From Scalesia atractyloides (lineage: Eukaryota > Streptophyta > Magnoliopsida > Asterales > Asteraceae), in NCBI GenBank assembly GCA_947069175.1, contig CAMTDV010000022.1, positions 40,405,027-40,469,026 on the forward strand: a stretch of DNA of 64,000 bases, written 5' to 3'. A model generated the notes under the pieces. It did no database searches. It worked only from the letters and a program-made list of their open reading frames with translations, and was not told where the DNA came from. Below are positions 21,199-33,767 of this stretch, piece by piece (position 1 is the first letter of the stretch; each line of letters begins with the position of its first letter). The position numbers were made by a program, and so were the translations under genes.

Positions 21199-22128
21199 AA
21201 CTAATCACTTATAAAATTCCACATATTCGGTTATAAACCTATATCCAGACTCATCACTTATAAAATTCAACATATTAAGACCCATCAAAGAACTACCAAA
21301 CTCGGACATCATGATTCTCATGTAAATCCGGATCCCTCCCTTGTTCCCTTATCAAACTCGGGCTACACTAACATACATGCATACAAACTCGTATCCCATA
21401 CATTCATATAAACTCGGACTAGTACCAACCCTATTATATATTTGGACTATCTAGATTATACACTAAATTTGGATTTCCTACAACATTTAGCAAATTCGGA
21501 CTCCCTTGCTTATTTTAAAACTCGGACACAAGTTTGTTTAAGAAGCTCGGAAAAACAACAAGCTCCGATCTTGAGTTTCTGAGAAACTCAGACTTTGTGA
21601 CTTCACAAAGTCGGAACATTTGCAATTGCATAGAACAAACACAGAATAAACAAATCTTTCAATGTAACAGTTACAAGTTGCAGTTCTACGATCAAGTGCC
21701 TAACCCACAATAATCAACAACTGTATAACTATTCTAGCATGTCCATTGTATCCTAATATCAGGCAACCAATTCAGAATCATTCACAATCAATCAGAATGA
21801 TTAACTTAACACAAAACCATTGTTTGGAGGACTAGGGTTTGCATGAAATAAAAAAAAGCAGAGATAATAACATACAGCATAAAGCAATTATCTTAGCTTG
21901 ATTGATTGAAAGATCAAGATTGATGTGTGTGAAACTTGTGTAGCGAGGAATGGTTAGAGATGATGATCAGGGAAATAATGAGTATGCATTGCCGTAACTT
22001 AGATTATGAGGAGTGATTAGGGTTACATGAGTTTTATTCCATTTTCAATATTAGCTCTAAACACCCCTAACTTCGCAACTTTCACAACACAGAACAACTT
22101 GTAATTTACAATCAAAGTATATAATTCA
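21199..22128 (-). repeat. Truncated element B LTR fragment
   Basis: It matches the central part of the B LTR (about 19485-20400), including the decamer array (AAACTCGGAC variants at about 21240-21620). It is broken at both ends: at 21198 against the integrase fragment and at 22128 by the next LTR. Confidence 0.8.
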
Positions 22129-24403
22129 TGTGACATCCCGGCTTTTCAGGTATCTTAAACGCGCTACTTCACGGTTATTCATTCCTACGCTGATTTAGTT
22201 CGGAGAATTAAATTACACGCTCGCAATAACTATGCTAACTTTGTGAATCTATTGGGTGAATTACGTGCTATGTGTTATTAGACGTTTGTAGATTATTATA
22301 TCACGCTTTGATTTCGCGATTATTAGTTATATAAAAAATATAATAAATAAATAGCCGAACCGAACCGAGCCGAGCCGTGAAACGTGTCGACCTCACCTCC
22401 TTGCGGCCCAAGGAAATAACCTAAATTTGAGGCCCAAGCCACTTAACCCAAACCTCCCCCCCTATTTGCGGACGCGCCCCCCACCTCCCCTTTTCCCTTG
22501 TTTTATATAATGGTATGTATGCATGAGATGTGTTTAAAAAAAACAACAAACCCTAGCCTCTAAGAGAAGGCCGACGGCAGCCCCCCCTCTCACGGTCGCA
22601 AGTCTACAACTTCCGGATTGATTCCAATCTTGTCCGGTTCGCTAATCATCATCGTTTCAAGGTTAGGGTTTAATTGTTTTGCGATTCACATTAGGGTTTG
22701 TGTAATCTTGATCATGATTATGTGTAATGCTAGGATTATTAGTATGAAAAGTGTTGTGATTATGATTAGTTCGGATGATTGTGCGAATCCTTGCGATTGT
22801 GATGTTATGTTGAATACTAAAATCATAAGCTGCGTTTTAGCGATAAAGATCATGTTATATAATTAGGGTTTGCATGAATATTGATATACATGATGATATT
22901 TGACAAATAAACCTGTTGTTAATCATTATTATTAAGCGTCATGATCGTTTAAGCATGTTCTAATGCGATAAAAGTCGAAAACAGTTTGCTGAATGACATT
23001 TACAGCCAACTTCAATTGGTTGTAACCTGATCATTATTTATCGAAAAGTGGATTTTCTGAAGCCTAAAACGTGTATTTTTTAAAAACACTTCTAATGGAC
23101 CGGATTAATATTTTTCTGAGGTCGTTTGAAGCGGTCATTTAGTGCAGCAGCTGAAGCTGCGTAAATTCTGCAAAATTTGCTAGTTGTTTATCGAGTCGGG
23201 TCTCATAGTCTGTAGGGGGTTGGGTCACGAAATTTGTACAGTAACTGGAGACGGGAATTTCGAGAAATCTCCCACTCGAATTTTGTTAATTGGATGAACG
23301 ATGATTTTTAAATAATTTTTCCCGTGGACTGCAGTCAGAAAGCGACGAATCTGACTGCAGCCTAGTATATAAATGTTTATAAATAATTGGTAAAGCGTTA
23401 GTACTTTAAAATTTTACATAAAATTCTACAGTTTAGTTGACACCTCCTGTAAAAACATTGGAATTTTTGGAACGTTGGAACTATTTTATAAAAATCCTCG
23501 AAAACAGCCTAGTTATGAGCGTAAAAGCTGAAACATGATAACTTGCGTTTGTGTGTACCTAAGTGTTGTATGAGATAACCTGTGTTTATGACAAGTTGGT
23601 TTGATCATTATTTTGGTATGATGATACTTTGCATGCATGATTGTGTTTTCAAATTGGTTATTACGTGTGCCACACTGTGTGTTAGTTATGCGTAGGGTTT
23701 TTGTATTAGTGTGTTCACACACTAACTTTAAATTGGTTGGCATGTTAGGACACGATTAGCGGTTCCATCATTTGCTACTTTTGTGTTATTCTAACCGATA
23801 AATTTAAGGTGAGTTCATGGCCCCTATTTTATCCGGTTTCGAACAACAGGGGGAGAAATATGTATACGCTCTAAAACTCTATCTTTTACGTTATGCGAAA
23901 TTAACGTCGTTAAACTATTCGGTAACTAAGTTAATGTTAATGTACGTTATGGTCACTAAGTAGCTATATCACGAAGTCCTCAACCAACTCTCGGATCGTT
24001 AGTATTAGGTTAGATAGCGGGGAAATTATAAGTAGTACTACTGTGCCCGACAAGCCCCACCCGAGCTAGTCGCGCTAGCCGACCGGGTATGGTCAACGGG
24101 TGATTAATTTGGCCTAACTTTCGCCATGGTCAGTGATAGACCTGGCAACACTGAGGCAACAACAGTCAGCTTCGATCGCGAACTCTTATGTGACGTAACT
24201 TTAGGCTCGCTACCTACATGTTAACATTGAACTTAATTACGAACCAACATTATTATTCCAGGTTAGGAATAATGGAACTATATCGTTATCCCGGGTTAGG
24301 GATAACGGGGGAAAACAAACTTTTAACCGAACTTTGAACTTATAAAAACCTGTGAACTCACTCTTCTTTAATGTTGACACTTGTTTCTTTACATGTTTCT
24401 CAG
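22129..24403 (+). repeat. Truncated family-A LTR
   Basis: It starts TGTGACATCCCGG and matches LTR A throughout (TATATAA at about 22504, stem-loop 23329-23360, two tandem hairpin units at about 24248-24310). It ends at TTTCTCAG, about 340 bp short of a full LTR. Copia gag follows with no gap. The sequence is more diverged from A than A's LTRs are from each other. ORFs 22618-22866 and 23513-23743 are chance frames. Confidence 0.88.
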
Positions 24404-25437
24404 GATTTAGCACATCAAGCTCCACAACAAGCTCTTCAACAAGCTTTCTATGGAAATAATTGTTAATCTGCAAATCCCAACACTGTCAAACTTGACACGT
24501 CCAATCTCTCTCAAGTCAGCGTAGAAGTTGCACAAGAACATATGGAACTTCTCAACACAATGGTCAGTGCTTATTGTGGTTTAGTAGCAGGTCAAATAGG
24601 AAACATCAATTTAACAAACGAAGACTACCAACAAATTGATCGAGATGAGATGGAGCTGATGGATATCAAGTGGGCATTTGCAAGTGCTGTGAGAAGAGCG
24701 AAGGATTACATGCGAAGAACAGGAAGGACTAGTTTTGGAAAGCAAGAAAGATACAAAATAAGGCTTTGATAAAACTGCCGTAACTTGCTTCAACTGTGGA
24801 GAAAGAGATCACTTCAAACGGGAATGCACAAGACCCAGCAAGGAAGGAAATCACAACCCCTTTTGAAATCAGTCTCAACCACCCAACACAGCTTAGTTCA
24901 ACAATGAGGAAGAATGGTAGCTGTTGGCAACTCTAACAATACCAATCAATCACGACCTTCAAACACACATAGAGCTTTGGTAGTTCAATCTGATGAAGGA
25001 TACGACTGGTCAGTACATTTGGGAACTGAGAACAAAGGAAGAACTCCATGTTATGCAAAGATCATCGATCAAATCAAACATGTTCACAGCATCAATACTC
25101 CAGATAATGATGATACTTCTATGTATGATGGTAGTTCTGATGAAGAGTGTTCAAGTTCAGGTGGTTATGGATCTGATTCTGATATCAGAAACGAGAGTAA
25201 TGCTGAGGTTAGCAAGTTGCTGAGTGAAGCTGAGATGATGAAGTGTGAAAAAGTGGGTATGACGAAGAATGCAGAAGATGTAGTGAAGGAGAAAGAGATA
25301 CTCTTTACAAATAATGCAGCCTTCCCTCATCACACTGCCTTCATGGCAAATGTTGTAGGTTCTACAAATCAGGTAAATTCTAACCCTCCTACAGTTTGCA
25401 ATGACTGTGTTGAATTAACAATAAAGTAGGAAACCGT
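24404..25437 (+). pseudogene. gag: Copia gag, C-terminal half with first zinc knuckle
   Basis: Joined directly to LTR sequence at 24403. It reads through QQALQQAF, an EHMELLNTMVSAYCGLVAG helix, DMEEMD-like DEMELMDIKW, RRAKDYMRRTGR, a knuckle CFNCGERDHFKREC at about 24787-24828, then Asn/Ser-rich sequence and a DEGYDWS motif. The N-terminal capsid part is absent. Stops at about 24463 and 24866 and a frameshift near 24768 break it. The 171-codon ORF 24914-25429 is its tail. Confidence 0.82.
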
Positions 25438-27062
25438 CAACAGTTATAATCAAAATTTTGTTCTTGAACTATCAAAGTGCAAAGAGGCGAATTTGGATCT
25501 AACCCAAAATGAAAAGGAATTCAAATCTGTAATAGAAACCCTTAAGAAAAGTGTTTTTGAATTGACAAAAATAGTTTTGAATAAGCAGACAGGAATTAAC
25601 AATTATATTAATCTCCTGGAAGAAACTAAGAAAGAGTTAGCCATCGCCAAATGCGAATATGATTCGATCAAGCTCAAATTGGAGAGTTATTCTAACTCCC
25701 GCTATGTGCTTGATCATATCATTGATGTTCAAAAACTAAAGGGAGATGTTCAATGCATAGGGTATAAGTCGTGTCCACCACCGATGAAGCACAACTATAC
25801 CAAAATGCCTGATGAAGAGGAGATGCCTCGTTTTCAACCCTCAGTACCTCTGAATCCTGAAGAATTTGCAGCAGGATTAGGGTTCAAACTAGACAATTCC
25901 TCTCAAGAACCAAGTAAGCTAGAAAATTCATCATCTGATGTTGTTCAAAATCCATCTGATGAAGAGGAAAATGATACATCAGATGATGAATCAAGAAAAG
26001 ATGATCAGGATCAGCCTCTTGATGAAAGGAAAAGAGTAGAACTTTCTGCTACTCCTAGTACTCAATCTGTTGAGATCCAAGAGACCGTTCCTAAGAAATC
26101 TGTCAAGACAGAAGTGTCAACAGTTGAAGCAGAAAATGTGTTGCATACGTTGGTTGGAGATAAGAAAATCTATTCGAACAAAGATTTTCCAATTAAAAAT
26201 GTAAATCCAATCTCTATAGATCAGGTGTTTGAAAAATCAACAACCAAAGTTTTAGAGAAGAAAAAGCCAACCAAATCACAACCATTATCCGCTTCAACAG
26301 AAAAACAATGGAAGCGAGTTGAAAAGCCTGTAGTTTCTCAACCAAAGGTTGAAGCAAAAAGCTCTCGCTACAAGAAAAAGGTTAAGAATGTTAAATTTGT
26401 GATTTCAAAAGGTACCGATAAAATCGAAACTTTTCAAAGGAAAATCTAATGTAGATTTTGTAGAGAAAGTTAAGATTTAGAAAAGATATAGTCAAAATAA
26501 TTACACCCAACACACGGATGGATGTAATGAAAATGAACCCAGTACCTCAAGACCCACAAGTTGAACATCAAGCCGTGAAGCAAGATCTCCTAATTTTGTT
26601 GAAAGGAGAACATGTTTCAAATGTGGAGAATTTGGCCACTTTATAAAAGATTGTAAAAATCCAGCCAAACCAAGATTTGTGAAAAGAACCCCTCACGAAC
26701 CTACTTGCAAATGTAGATATGTTTCTCCATCACAAGATAAACAAATTATTAAAGATCAAAAGGAGAAACAAAAATGTAAACAAGTAAAAGCAATTCAAAA
26801 GGCTTTTAAAAACGGATTCTTCAGAAAAGAATCCAAGATCTTCAAAGTTAATTAAACCAGAAACTGTTAAACTATAAATAATAGTCAATTTGGTAATAAT
26901 CAACAATCTTGGAAACAGAGGACCGGTAGTGGTTCAAGAGGAGGAACTCAGTTTGACAATCATCAAGAAATAGAGATCACATTTCTTGATGATAAGGGAC
27001 GACCCAAGACCACTAAGGCTTGGGTCCCCATCTCAAACTAATCTTGTTTGTGAAATCTGCAG
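25438..27062 (+). pseudogene. Copia gag-pol linker: coiled coil and second zinc knuckle
   Basis: The 318-codon open stretch 25493-26449 is the longest intact copia ORF. It starts with a helix rich in K/E/L (LTQNEKEFKSVIETLKKSV to KCEYDSIKLKLESY) consistent with a coiled coil, then the conserved GYKSCPPPMKHNYTKMP and an acidic/Ser-rich and Lys-rich tail. A second knuckle, CFKCGEFGHFIKDC, follows at about 26610-26652. Similar sequence at 44150-45450 belongs to the second copia copy. Such long linkers are common between gag and PR in Sirevirus-type elements; the precise role is unknown to me. Confidence 0.72.
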
Positions 27063-27536
27063 GGTGTTCCAGGAGGAACTATAAACAGTCATTGGATTGT
27101 TGACAGTGTAGCATCAAGGCACATGACAGGCGACTTATGGCTCCTGTATGATGTAAAAAGCATTTGGGGTGGTTATGTTGCTTTTGCTGGTGATAAAGGT
27201 GGTTACATCACTGGAGAAGGACTGGTCTCCAATGGTGTTATGAGTTTTGATAAGATCAATTACATCCGGCAAATTGATCACCATCTTCTTATCGTTTCTC
27301 AAATCTGCGACAAGAAGTTCACGGTATATTTTGATGATATCGGTTGTTATGTGTTGAAACCCGGATTCAAGATCCCAAAAGAATGGATTCTCTTAATGAC
27401 TCCAAGAATCAACGACTTGTATATTCTTGATATGAGCCAAGCTATTACAACATCTGCACAAGTCACATGTTTTGTCTCTAAAGCCACCGACAAGGAATCA
27501 ATATCTGGCACAGACGAATGGGACACATTCACCTAA
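27063..27536 (+). pseudogene. Copia aspartic protease and pre-integrase start
   Basis: It begins VPGGTINSHWIVDS. The active site DSGAS reads DSVAS, with Gly replaced by Val after the catalytic Asp-Ser. Then come RHMTG, VAFAGDKGG, VSQICDKKF and YILDMS, typical of copia PR. The frame leads into pre-integrase and stops at 27536; a one-base shift moves the HLRKMNYLVKNNL zinc-domain His part into another frame. Confidence 0.82.
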
Positions 27537-28331
27537 GGAAAATGAACTATTTGGTGAAGAACAATCTAGTGAATGGTGGACCAGTCAAGAGTTTTCATTT
27601 TCAAGACGTTTGTGTATCATGCTAGAAAGGGAAAGCAAGCGAGAAAATCCCATCCCGTGAAGAAGATCAACACTATGAATATGCCACTAGAACGTCTTCA
27701 TATGGACATCTTTGGACCTATGAAACATAAGACAACCTTTGGTGATTGTTATTGTCTGGTAGTTACTGATGACTATTCCCGATTTTCATGGGTAAATATG
27801 CTGGCACACAAGAGTGAAGTTCCTAATATCCTCAAGAATCTCCTGACGCTGCTAGAAAATTTGTATAATATGAAGGTAAGGAGAATCAGAAGCGACAATG
27901 GCACTGAATTCAAGAATCAAGTTATGGATGAGTACTGTTCTTTAAAAGGCATTTTGCATGAGTACAGTTCTTGCTACACTCCACAACAGAATGGTATCGC
28001 TGAGAGGAAGAATAAAACTCCGATTGAAACAGCAAGAACTATGTTAGTAGAATCAGAACTTCACGTTCAATTTTGGGGAGAAGTTGTTGCTACAGCATGT
28101 TACACGATGAATAGAGTTCTAATGGTGAGACATGGGAAGACATGTTTTGAGTTGCTACATAAAAGGAAACCGGATGTTTCTTTCTTAGAACCTTTTGGAG
28201 CTCCATGCACTATGATCGACCCACATGGAAAGTTTGGTCCAAAGGCTATCGAAGGTTTCTTTTCTTGGATATGCTACTCCAAATTTCAGGGTGTGGAATT
28301 TGTCTTCGAAGAAGATATAAGAACGGGGTGA
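27537..28331 (+). pseudogene. Copia integrase
   Basis: The pre-integrase zinc domain (HLRKMNYL to VCVSC) is followed by KGKQARKSHP, LHMDIFGPM (first Asp), VVTDDYSRF, VRRIRSDNGTEF (second Asp) and PQQNGIAERKN (Glu), the D,D,E triad of copia IN. It continues with FWGEVVATACYTMNR and KPDVSFLEPFGA. The 252-codon ORF 27573-28331 covers the core and ends TGA. A frameshift near 27625 separates it from the zinc domain. Confidence 0.88.
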
Positions 28332-28934
28332 TACACATAATCAGTAAGAGCTTCGCGTGCTCTTTGGATGTTCGACTACGTGGGCTTTTCGACTCCTTTA
28401 ATCTGCCAACTTATGATGATGCATCAGCTGCTGCTCAAATGCTACTAGGAAAGCAATACATCAGTTGACTCGTCACTAGTTCGACCAATTATTGTTAACC
28501 CTCAAGTGTCTACTTCGGTTAACAATCTTGTTCAAAATGAGGAACTCGAAGATGCTGCGGATTATAATGTTTCATCAGAAGAAGATGAGTTTCATGATGC
28601 AAATGAAGCTACCTCTGGTGCAGTTCCTGGAATTTCATAAGTTAAGTCAAATATTCAACCTCAAGGGACGACTGAAGGTCATGCATCTACATCCTCATCA
28701 AATCCACCACTCGATTTGACTGTTGATCTGAATATGAACAATCTGGGTATAAACTCTCGAGTTCCCGATGTTCCAGAAACTCGAATTCATAATGTCCATC
28801 CTCAGCAGAATATTATCGGAAATGTCTAGAGTGGTGTACAGACTCGTTATCAGCTTCGAAATAACCAGAATGCTGGATTGTATTCAGAAATCAGGGAATC
28901 TGGTGGTCCGAATGATTGATCTTTTGCCTGCTAT
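28332..28934 (+). pseudogene. Copia IN-RT linker
   Basis: An acidic and Ser/Asn-rich spacer, read in shifting frames (FNLPTYDDASAAAQM, EDAADYNVSSEEDEF, VPDVPETRIHNVHP, QTRYQLRNN). It carries stops at about 28466, 28638 and 28827. It ends where RT begins (CYVCQVEPKSWKEAM). Confidence 0.65.
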
Positions 28935-29547
28935 GTGTGTCAAGTTGAACCAAAATCTTGGAAGGAGGCAATGAAAGAAGACTCTTGGGTTGAAGCCATG
29001 CAGGAAGAACTTCAGCAGTTTCAGAAGTTAGGCGTCTGGAAATTGGTTGACCGGCCTGACAACTATAAGAAGATTGGTACACGATGGGTGTACAAGTGCA
29101 AGAAGGATGACCGAGGTGTTGTTGTGAGAAACAAAGCGCGATTGGTTGTCCAGGGCTTTAATCAGGTCGAAGGTATTGATTACAATGAAGTTTATGCACC
29201 AGTTGCATGACTTGAGCATAAGAATTTTCTTGGCTTAGTCCTACAAGAAGTTTACCATTTATTAGATGGATGTGAAGAGTGCATTTCTTTATGGTGTGGT
29301 GGAAGAGGAAGTATATGTTGAGTAACCACCAGGTTTTGAAGATCCACTCCATCCTGACAAGGTTTGGCTTCTCAACAAGGCGTTATATGGTCTTCATCAA
29401 GCTCCAAGGGCTTGGTATGAAACATTGTCCACCTATCTGTTGAAGAACGGTTTTCGACGAGGCTTGATCGACTGTACTCTCTTCATCAATGAAAGAAATG
29501 AGGATTTGCTGCTAGTGCAAGTTTATGTTGATGATTTTATTTTTGGG
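28935..29547 (+). pseudogene. Copia reverse transcriptase, N-terminal part (before element D)
   Basis: EPKSWKEAMKEDSWVEAMQEEL, GTRWVYKCKKDDRG, KARLVVQGFNQVEGIDY, DVKSAFLYG, QAPRAWYETL and LLVQVYVDDFIFG. The catalytic DD is present. Stops at about 29208 and 29321 and a frameshift near 29225 interrupt it. Element D enters immediately after the FG of YVDDFIFG; the frame resumes at 40656 with STNGRM. Confidence 0.9.
29543..29547. repeat. Target-site duplication of element D (left copy, TTGGG)
   Basis: TTGGG precedes the LTR edge TGTCACACCC and is repeated at 40651-40655. Confidence 0.9.
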
Positions 29548-32194
29548 TGTCACACCCTCAATTTCCACTTGCGGAGTATTACCGCGAAGCGTGTGATCAA
29601 ACCAGAATCTCAGACACTAGCAATATCGAATAACTCTATATGATTTATTTAAACGTTTTCCAAAAACATTTGTTGTAAACATTCATAGTCATTTTCTAAA
29701 TATCATAGTTTCAAAGTTTAGCGGAAGCATTAAAGTAAAGTAACGGGCGCCAACATAAACGCCAAAACCAAAATCCCAAAAATTATTCGTAAATAAAGAC
29801 TCGATAAAAATGTCTTGATCAAATGCAAGTGAGTGCACCTAGCGCTCCTAGCGTCCTGAGAAACATGCAAAGAAACAAGTGTCAACATTAAAGAAGAGTG
29901 AGTTCACAGGTTTTTATAAGTTCACGAGTTCGATTTAAAAGATTGTTTTTCCCCGTTATCCCTAACCCGGGATAACGACATAGTCCCGTTATTCCTAACC
30001 TGGAATAATAATGTTGGTTCGTAAATAAGTTCAATGTTAACATGTAGGTAGCGAGCCTAAAGTTACATCACATAAGAGTTCGCGATCGAAGCTGACTGTT
30101 GTTGCCTTAGTGTTGCCAGGTCTATCACTGACCATGGCGAAAGTTAGGCCAAATTAATCACCCGTTGACCATTCCCGGTCGGCTAGCGCGACTAGCTCGG
30201 TGGGGCTTGTCGGGCCCAGTAGTACTACTATAATTTCCCCGCTATTTAACCCAATACTAACGATCCGAGAGTTGGTTGAGGACTTCCATGATAAAGCTAC
30301 TTAGTGACCATAACGTATATTAACGTTAACTTAGTTACCGAGTAGTTAACGACGTTAATTTGGCATAACGTAAAAAGATTGAGTTGTAGAGCATATACAT
30401 GTTTCTCCCCCTGTTGTTCAAAACCGGATAAAATAGGGCCCGTGAACTCACCTTAAATTGCTCGGTTAGAATAACGCAAAGAAGCAAACGTTGGAACCGC
30501 TAATCCGTCCTAACATGTCAACCGATTTAAAGTTAGTGTGTGAACACACTGAAACACAAAACCCTGCGCATAACTAACACACAGTACGGCACACGTAATA
30601 ACCAATTCGAAACCATAATCATACATGTAAAGTATCACCATACAAAATAATGATCAAACCAACTTGTCATAAACACAAATTAACTCATACAACACTTAGG
30701 TACACACAAACGCAAGTTATCATGTTTCAGCTTGTACGCTCATAACTGGGCTGTTTTCGAGGATTTTTATAAAATAGTTCCAACATTTCAAAAATTCCAA
30801 TTTTTTTACAGGAGGTGTCAATTAGACTGTAGAATTTTGTGTAAATTTTTAAAATCCTAAATCTTTACCAATTATTTATAAACATTTATAACTAGGCTGC
30901 AGTCAGATTCGTCGCTTTCTGACTGCAGTCCACAAGAAAAAGTATTTAAAAATCATCATTCATCCAATTAACAAAATTCCAGTGGGAGATTTTCGGAAAT
31001 TCCCGTCTCCAGTTACTGTGCAAATTTCGTGAAATAACCTCATACAGACTATGAGATCCGACTCGATAAACAACCTGCAAATTCTGCAGAATTTACGTAG
31101 CTTCAGCTGCTGCACTAAATGACTATTTAAAAATAGCAAACGACCTCAGAAAAATATGAATCCAGCCCCATTTGAAGGCTTTTTCAAAAATACACGTTTT
31201 AGGCTTCAGAAAATCAACTTTTCGATAAATAATGATCAGGTTAGAGCCAACTGAATTAGGCTATAAATGTCAATCAGCTTACTGTTTTCGACTTTATCGC
31301 ATTAGAACATGTTTAAACGTCATGACGCTTTGTTGTATTGATTTACAGCAGGTTAACTTGTCAAATATCATCATATATATCAATATTCATGCAAACCCTA
31401 ATTATATATCATGATCTTTATCGATAAAACGCTGCCTACGATTTTGTATTCAACATATCGTCACAATCGCAAGATTCGCATATTCATCCGAACTAATCAT
31501 ACACCACAACACTTTTTTTTTCATACTAATAATCAACAAGCACATAATAATGATCAAGATTACACAAAACCTAGTGTGAATCGCATTACAATTAAACCCT
31601 AACCTTGAAACGATGATGATTAGCGAACCGGGACAAGCTTGGAATCGATCCGAGAGGTGTAGTTTGCGCGACCGTGAGAGAGGGGGGGGGGCTGCCGTCG
31701 CACTCTTCTAGAGATTAGGGTTTTGATTATTTTTTTTAAACATCCCATGCATACATACATATACATAGGGGGCGGTTTGGGTTATTCGTTGGGACGCAAG
31801 GGTGGGGTGGCAGGTTGGGCTTGTGTTCGCAAGGGGGGTGTGGGTGGCGGTTGGGCTTCTGTGGTCACAAGGTCGACACGTTTCGCGGCTCGGTTCGGTT
31901 CGGCTATTTATTTATTTTTATTTTTTATTTTTACAATTCGGTAGCATAAGGCTTATAACTAATAAATCGCGAAATTAAAGCGTGATACAATAATCTACAA
32001 GCGTCTAATAACACATAGCACGTAATTCAGATACAATCCGTCTAATAACACATGGCACGTAATTCACCCAATAGATTCACAAAGTTAGCGTAGTTATTGC
32101 GAGCGTGTAATTTATATTTCCGAATTAAATCAGCGTAGGATGAATAACAATAAAGTAGCGCGTTTAAGATACCTGAAAAGCCGGCTTTTTTAAA
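29548..32194 (-). repeat. 3' LTR of element D (element orientation)
   Basis: Starts TGTCACACCC on plus. Contains the stem-loop 30897-30928 and two hairpin units at about 29955-30010. Its other end, expected as GATGTCACA before the PPT, reads CTTTTTTAAAA, so the first bases of the LTR (element sense) are altered. ORFs 31232-31414, 31411-31602 and 31723-31944 are chance frames. Confidence 0.9.
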
Positions 32195-32341
32195 ATATCC
32201 CCATGTTTAAAGAATTTTCGTCCCGAAAATTAAGTAAACGCGGTTTAGAATGCAACGCACAAACGTTCAGTTTGTTAGAATGGTAAAAGTAAATCCCAGG
32301 CTATCATATCATCCCATGTTGAAAGAATTTTGTCCCGAAAT
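32193..32341 (-). promoter_or_regulatory. Doubled PPT region of element D
   Basis: On the minus strand two blocks of TTTCGGGAC-AAAATTCTTT then CATGGG-GAT lie about 110 bp apart, as in element A. The LTR-proximal block (32193-32229) is the functional position. The distal one (32301-32340) is followed by a GATAGCCTGGG sequence reminiscent of the LTR start. Confidence 0.7.
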
Positions 32342-33765
32342 TCAGTTGGCGGTAACGTCAGATTGCTGCTCAGCTGCAAAAAGGTGTGGATATTTGCTTT
32401 TCATTTGGTCTTCTCTTTCCCACGTGAACTCCGGTCCACACTTAGAGTTCCTACGAACCTTGACAATCGCTATCTTGCTGTGCCTTCGAGTCTTAATCTC
32501 ACGGTTCATGATCTCGATAGGTTGTTCCACAAAATGCTGTTGCTCATCCACTTGAATCTCATCCAACGGAATGACTAGGGTCTCATCTGATAGGCACTTC
32601 TTCAGATTGGACATGTGAAAAACGTTGTGAACTCCACTGAGTTCGGCAGGAAGGTCTAACTGATAAGCTACGGGCCCGATACGCTTCGAAATCACAAATG
32701 GGCCTACGTACTGTGGATTTAGTTTGCCTCGTTTCCCAAAACGAATTACACCCTTCCAGGGTGACACTTTCAGTAGGACACGGTCACCTACTTGAAATTC
32801 GAGCGGTTTGCGTCGTTGATTAGCGTAACTTTTATGTCGATCCCATGCCGCTGCCATGCGGTTTCTGATTTGCACGACCTTTTCAGTAGCCTCAAGTATC
32901 AACTCAGGACCTGTGAGTTGACTGCCATCGACTTCTGCCCAACAGACCGGTGATCTACATTTGCGACCGTACAATGCTTCAAACGGTGCTGCCTGAATAC
33001 TCGCATGGTAACTGTTGTTATACGAGAATTCCACTAAAGGCAGATGGATTTCCCAACTGTTCCCGAAGTCTACCACGCATGCCCTAAGCATGTCCTCCAA
33101 GGTCTGAATGATCCTTTCACTTTGACCATCCGTCTGAGGGTGGTAAGCTGTGCTCATATCTAAGCGTGTACCCAACGCTTTCTGAAGTGACCGCCAAAAG
33201 TTGGACGTGAAACAAGCATCTTTGTCTGAGATGATGGACGTTGGCACCCCGTGCCGAGAAACTACTTCCTTAATGTAGATGCGAGTCAACTTATCCATCT
33301 TATCTGTTTCTTTGGTCGCTAGGAAGTTTGCAGACTTAGTTAGACGATCCACGATTACCCAGATGGTATCGCAACCACCCGGAGTTCGCGGGAGTTTAGT
33401 GATAAAGTCCATCGAGATCTGATCCCATTTCCACACTAGGATCTCAGGTTGTTGAAGTAGCCCTGATGGCTTCTAGTATTCCACCTTGACTTTCGCACAA
33501 GTCAAACACTTGCTCACGTAGGTGGCTATATCCGCTTTCATGTTGGGCCACCAGTACGCGGCTTTAAGGTCTTGATACATCTTATCCGAACAGGATGGAC
33601 AGAGTATCGGGATTTGTGAACTTTCGTCCATAACTAGCTTCCTGAGGTTTCCGTAGAGAGGTACCCATATACGATTCATGAAATACCAGGCACCATTGGG
33701 TTTCACTTCCAATCGCGTTCCATCTTTCCCACAGATTCGGCCTTGATGTTCTCTTCCTTAATTGC
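32342..33765 (-). pseudogene. Integrase of element D
   Basis: The 364-codon frame 33436-32342 has ISMDFITKLPRTPGGCD, VIVDRLTKSA (Asp), SIISDKDACF (Asp), HPQTDGQSER (Glu), EALYGRKCRSPVCW, VGDRVLLKVSPW, VFHMSNLKKCLSDE, VEQPIEIMNRE and GPEFTWERED, ending TGA after VTAN. The HHCC part lies in 33473-33712 (DESSQIPILCPSCSDKM, CLTCAKVKVEY), where the second His region is altered by a frameshift, followed by a TAG after VEY. The D,D,E triad is intact, so the core could still be folded, but the N-terminal domain is broken. Confidence 0.9.
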
Positions 33766-33767
33766 TT

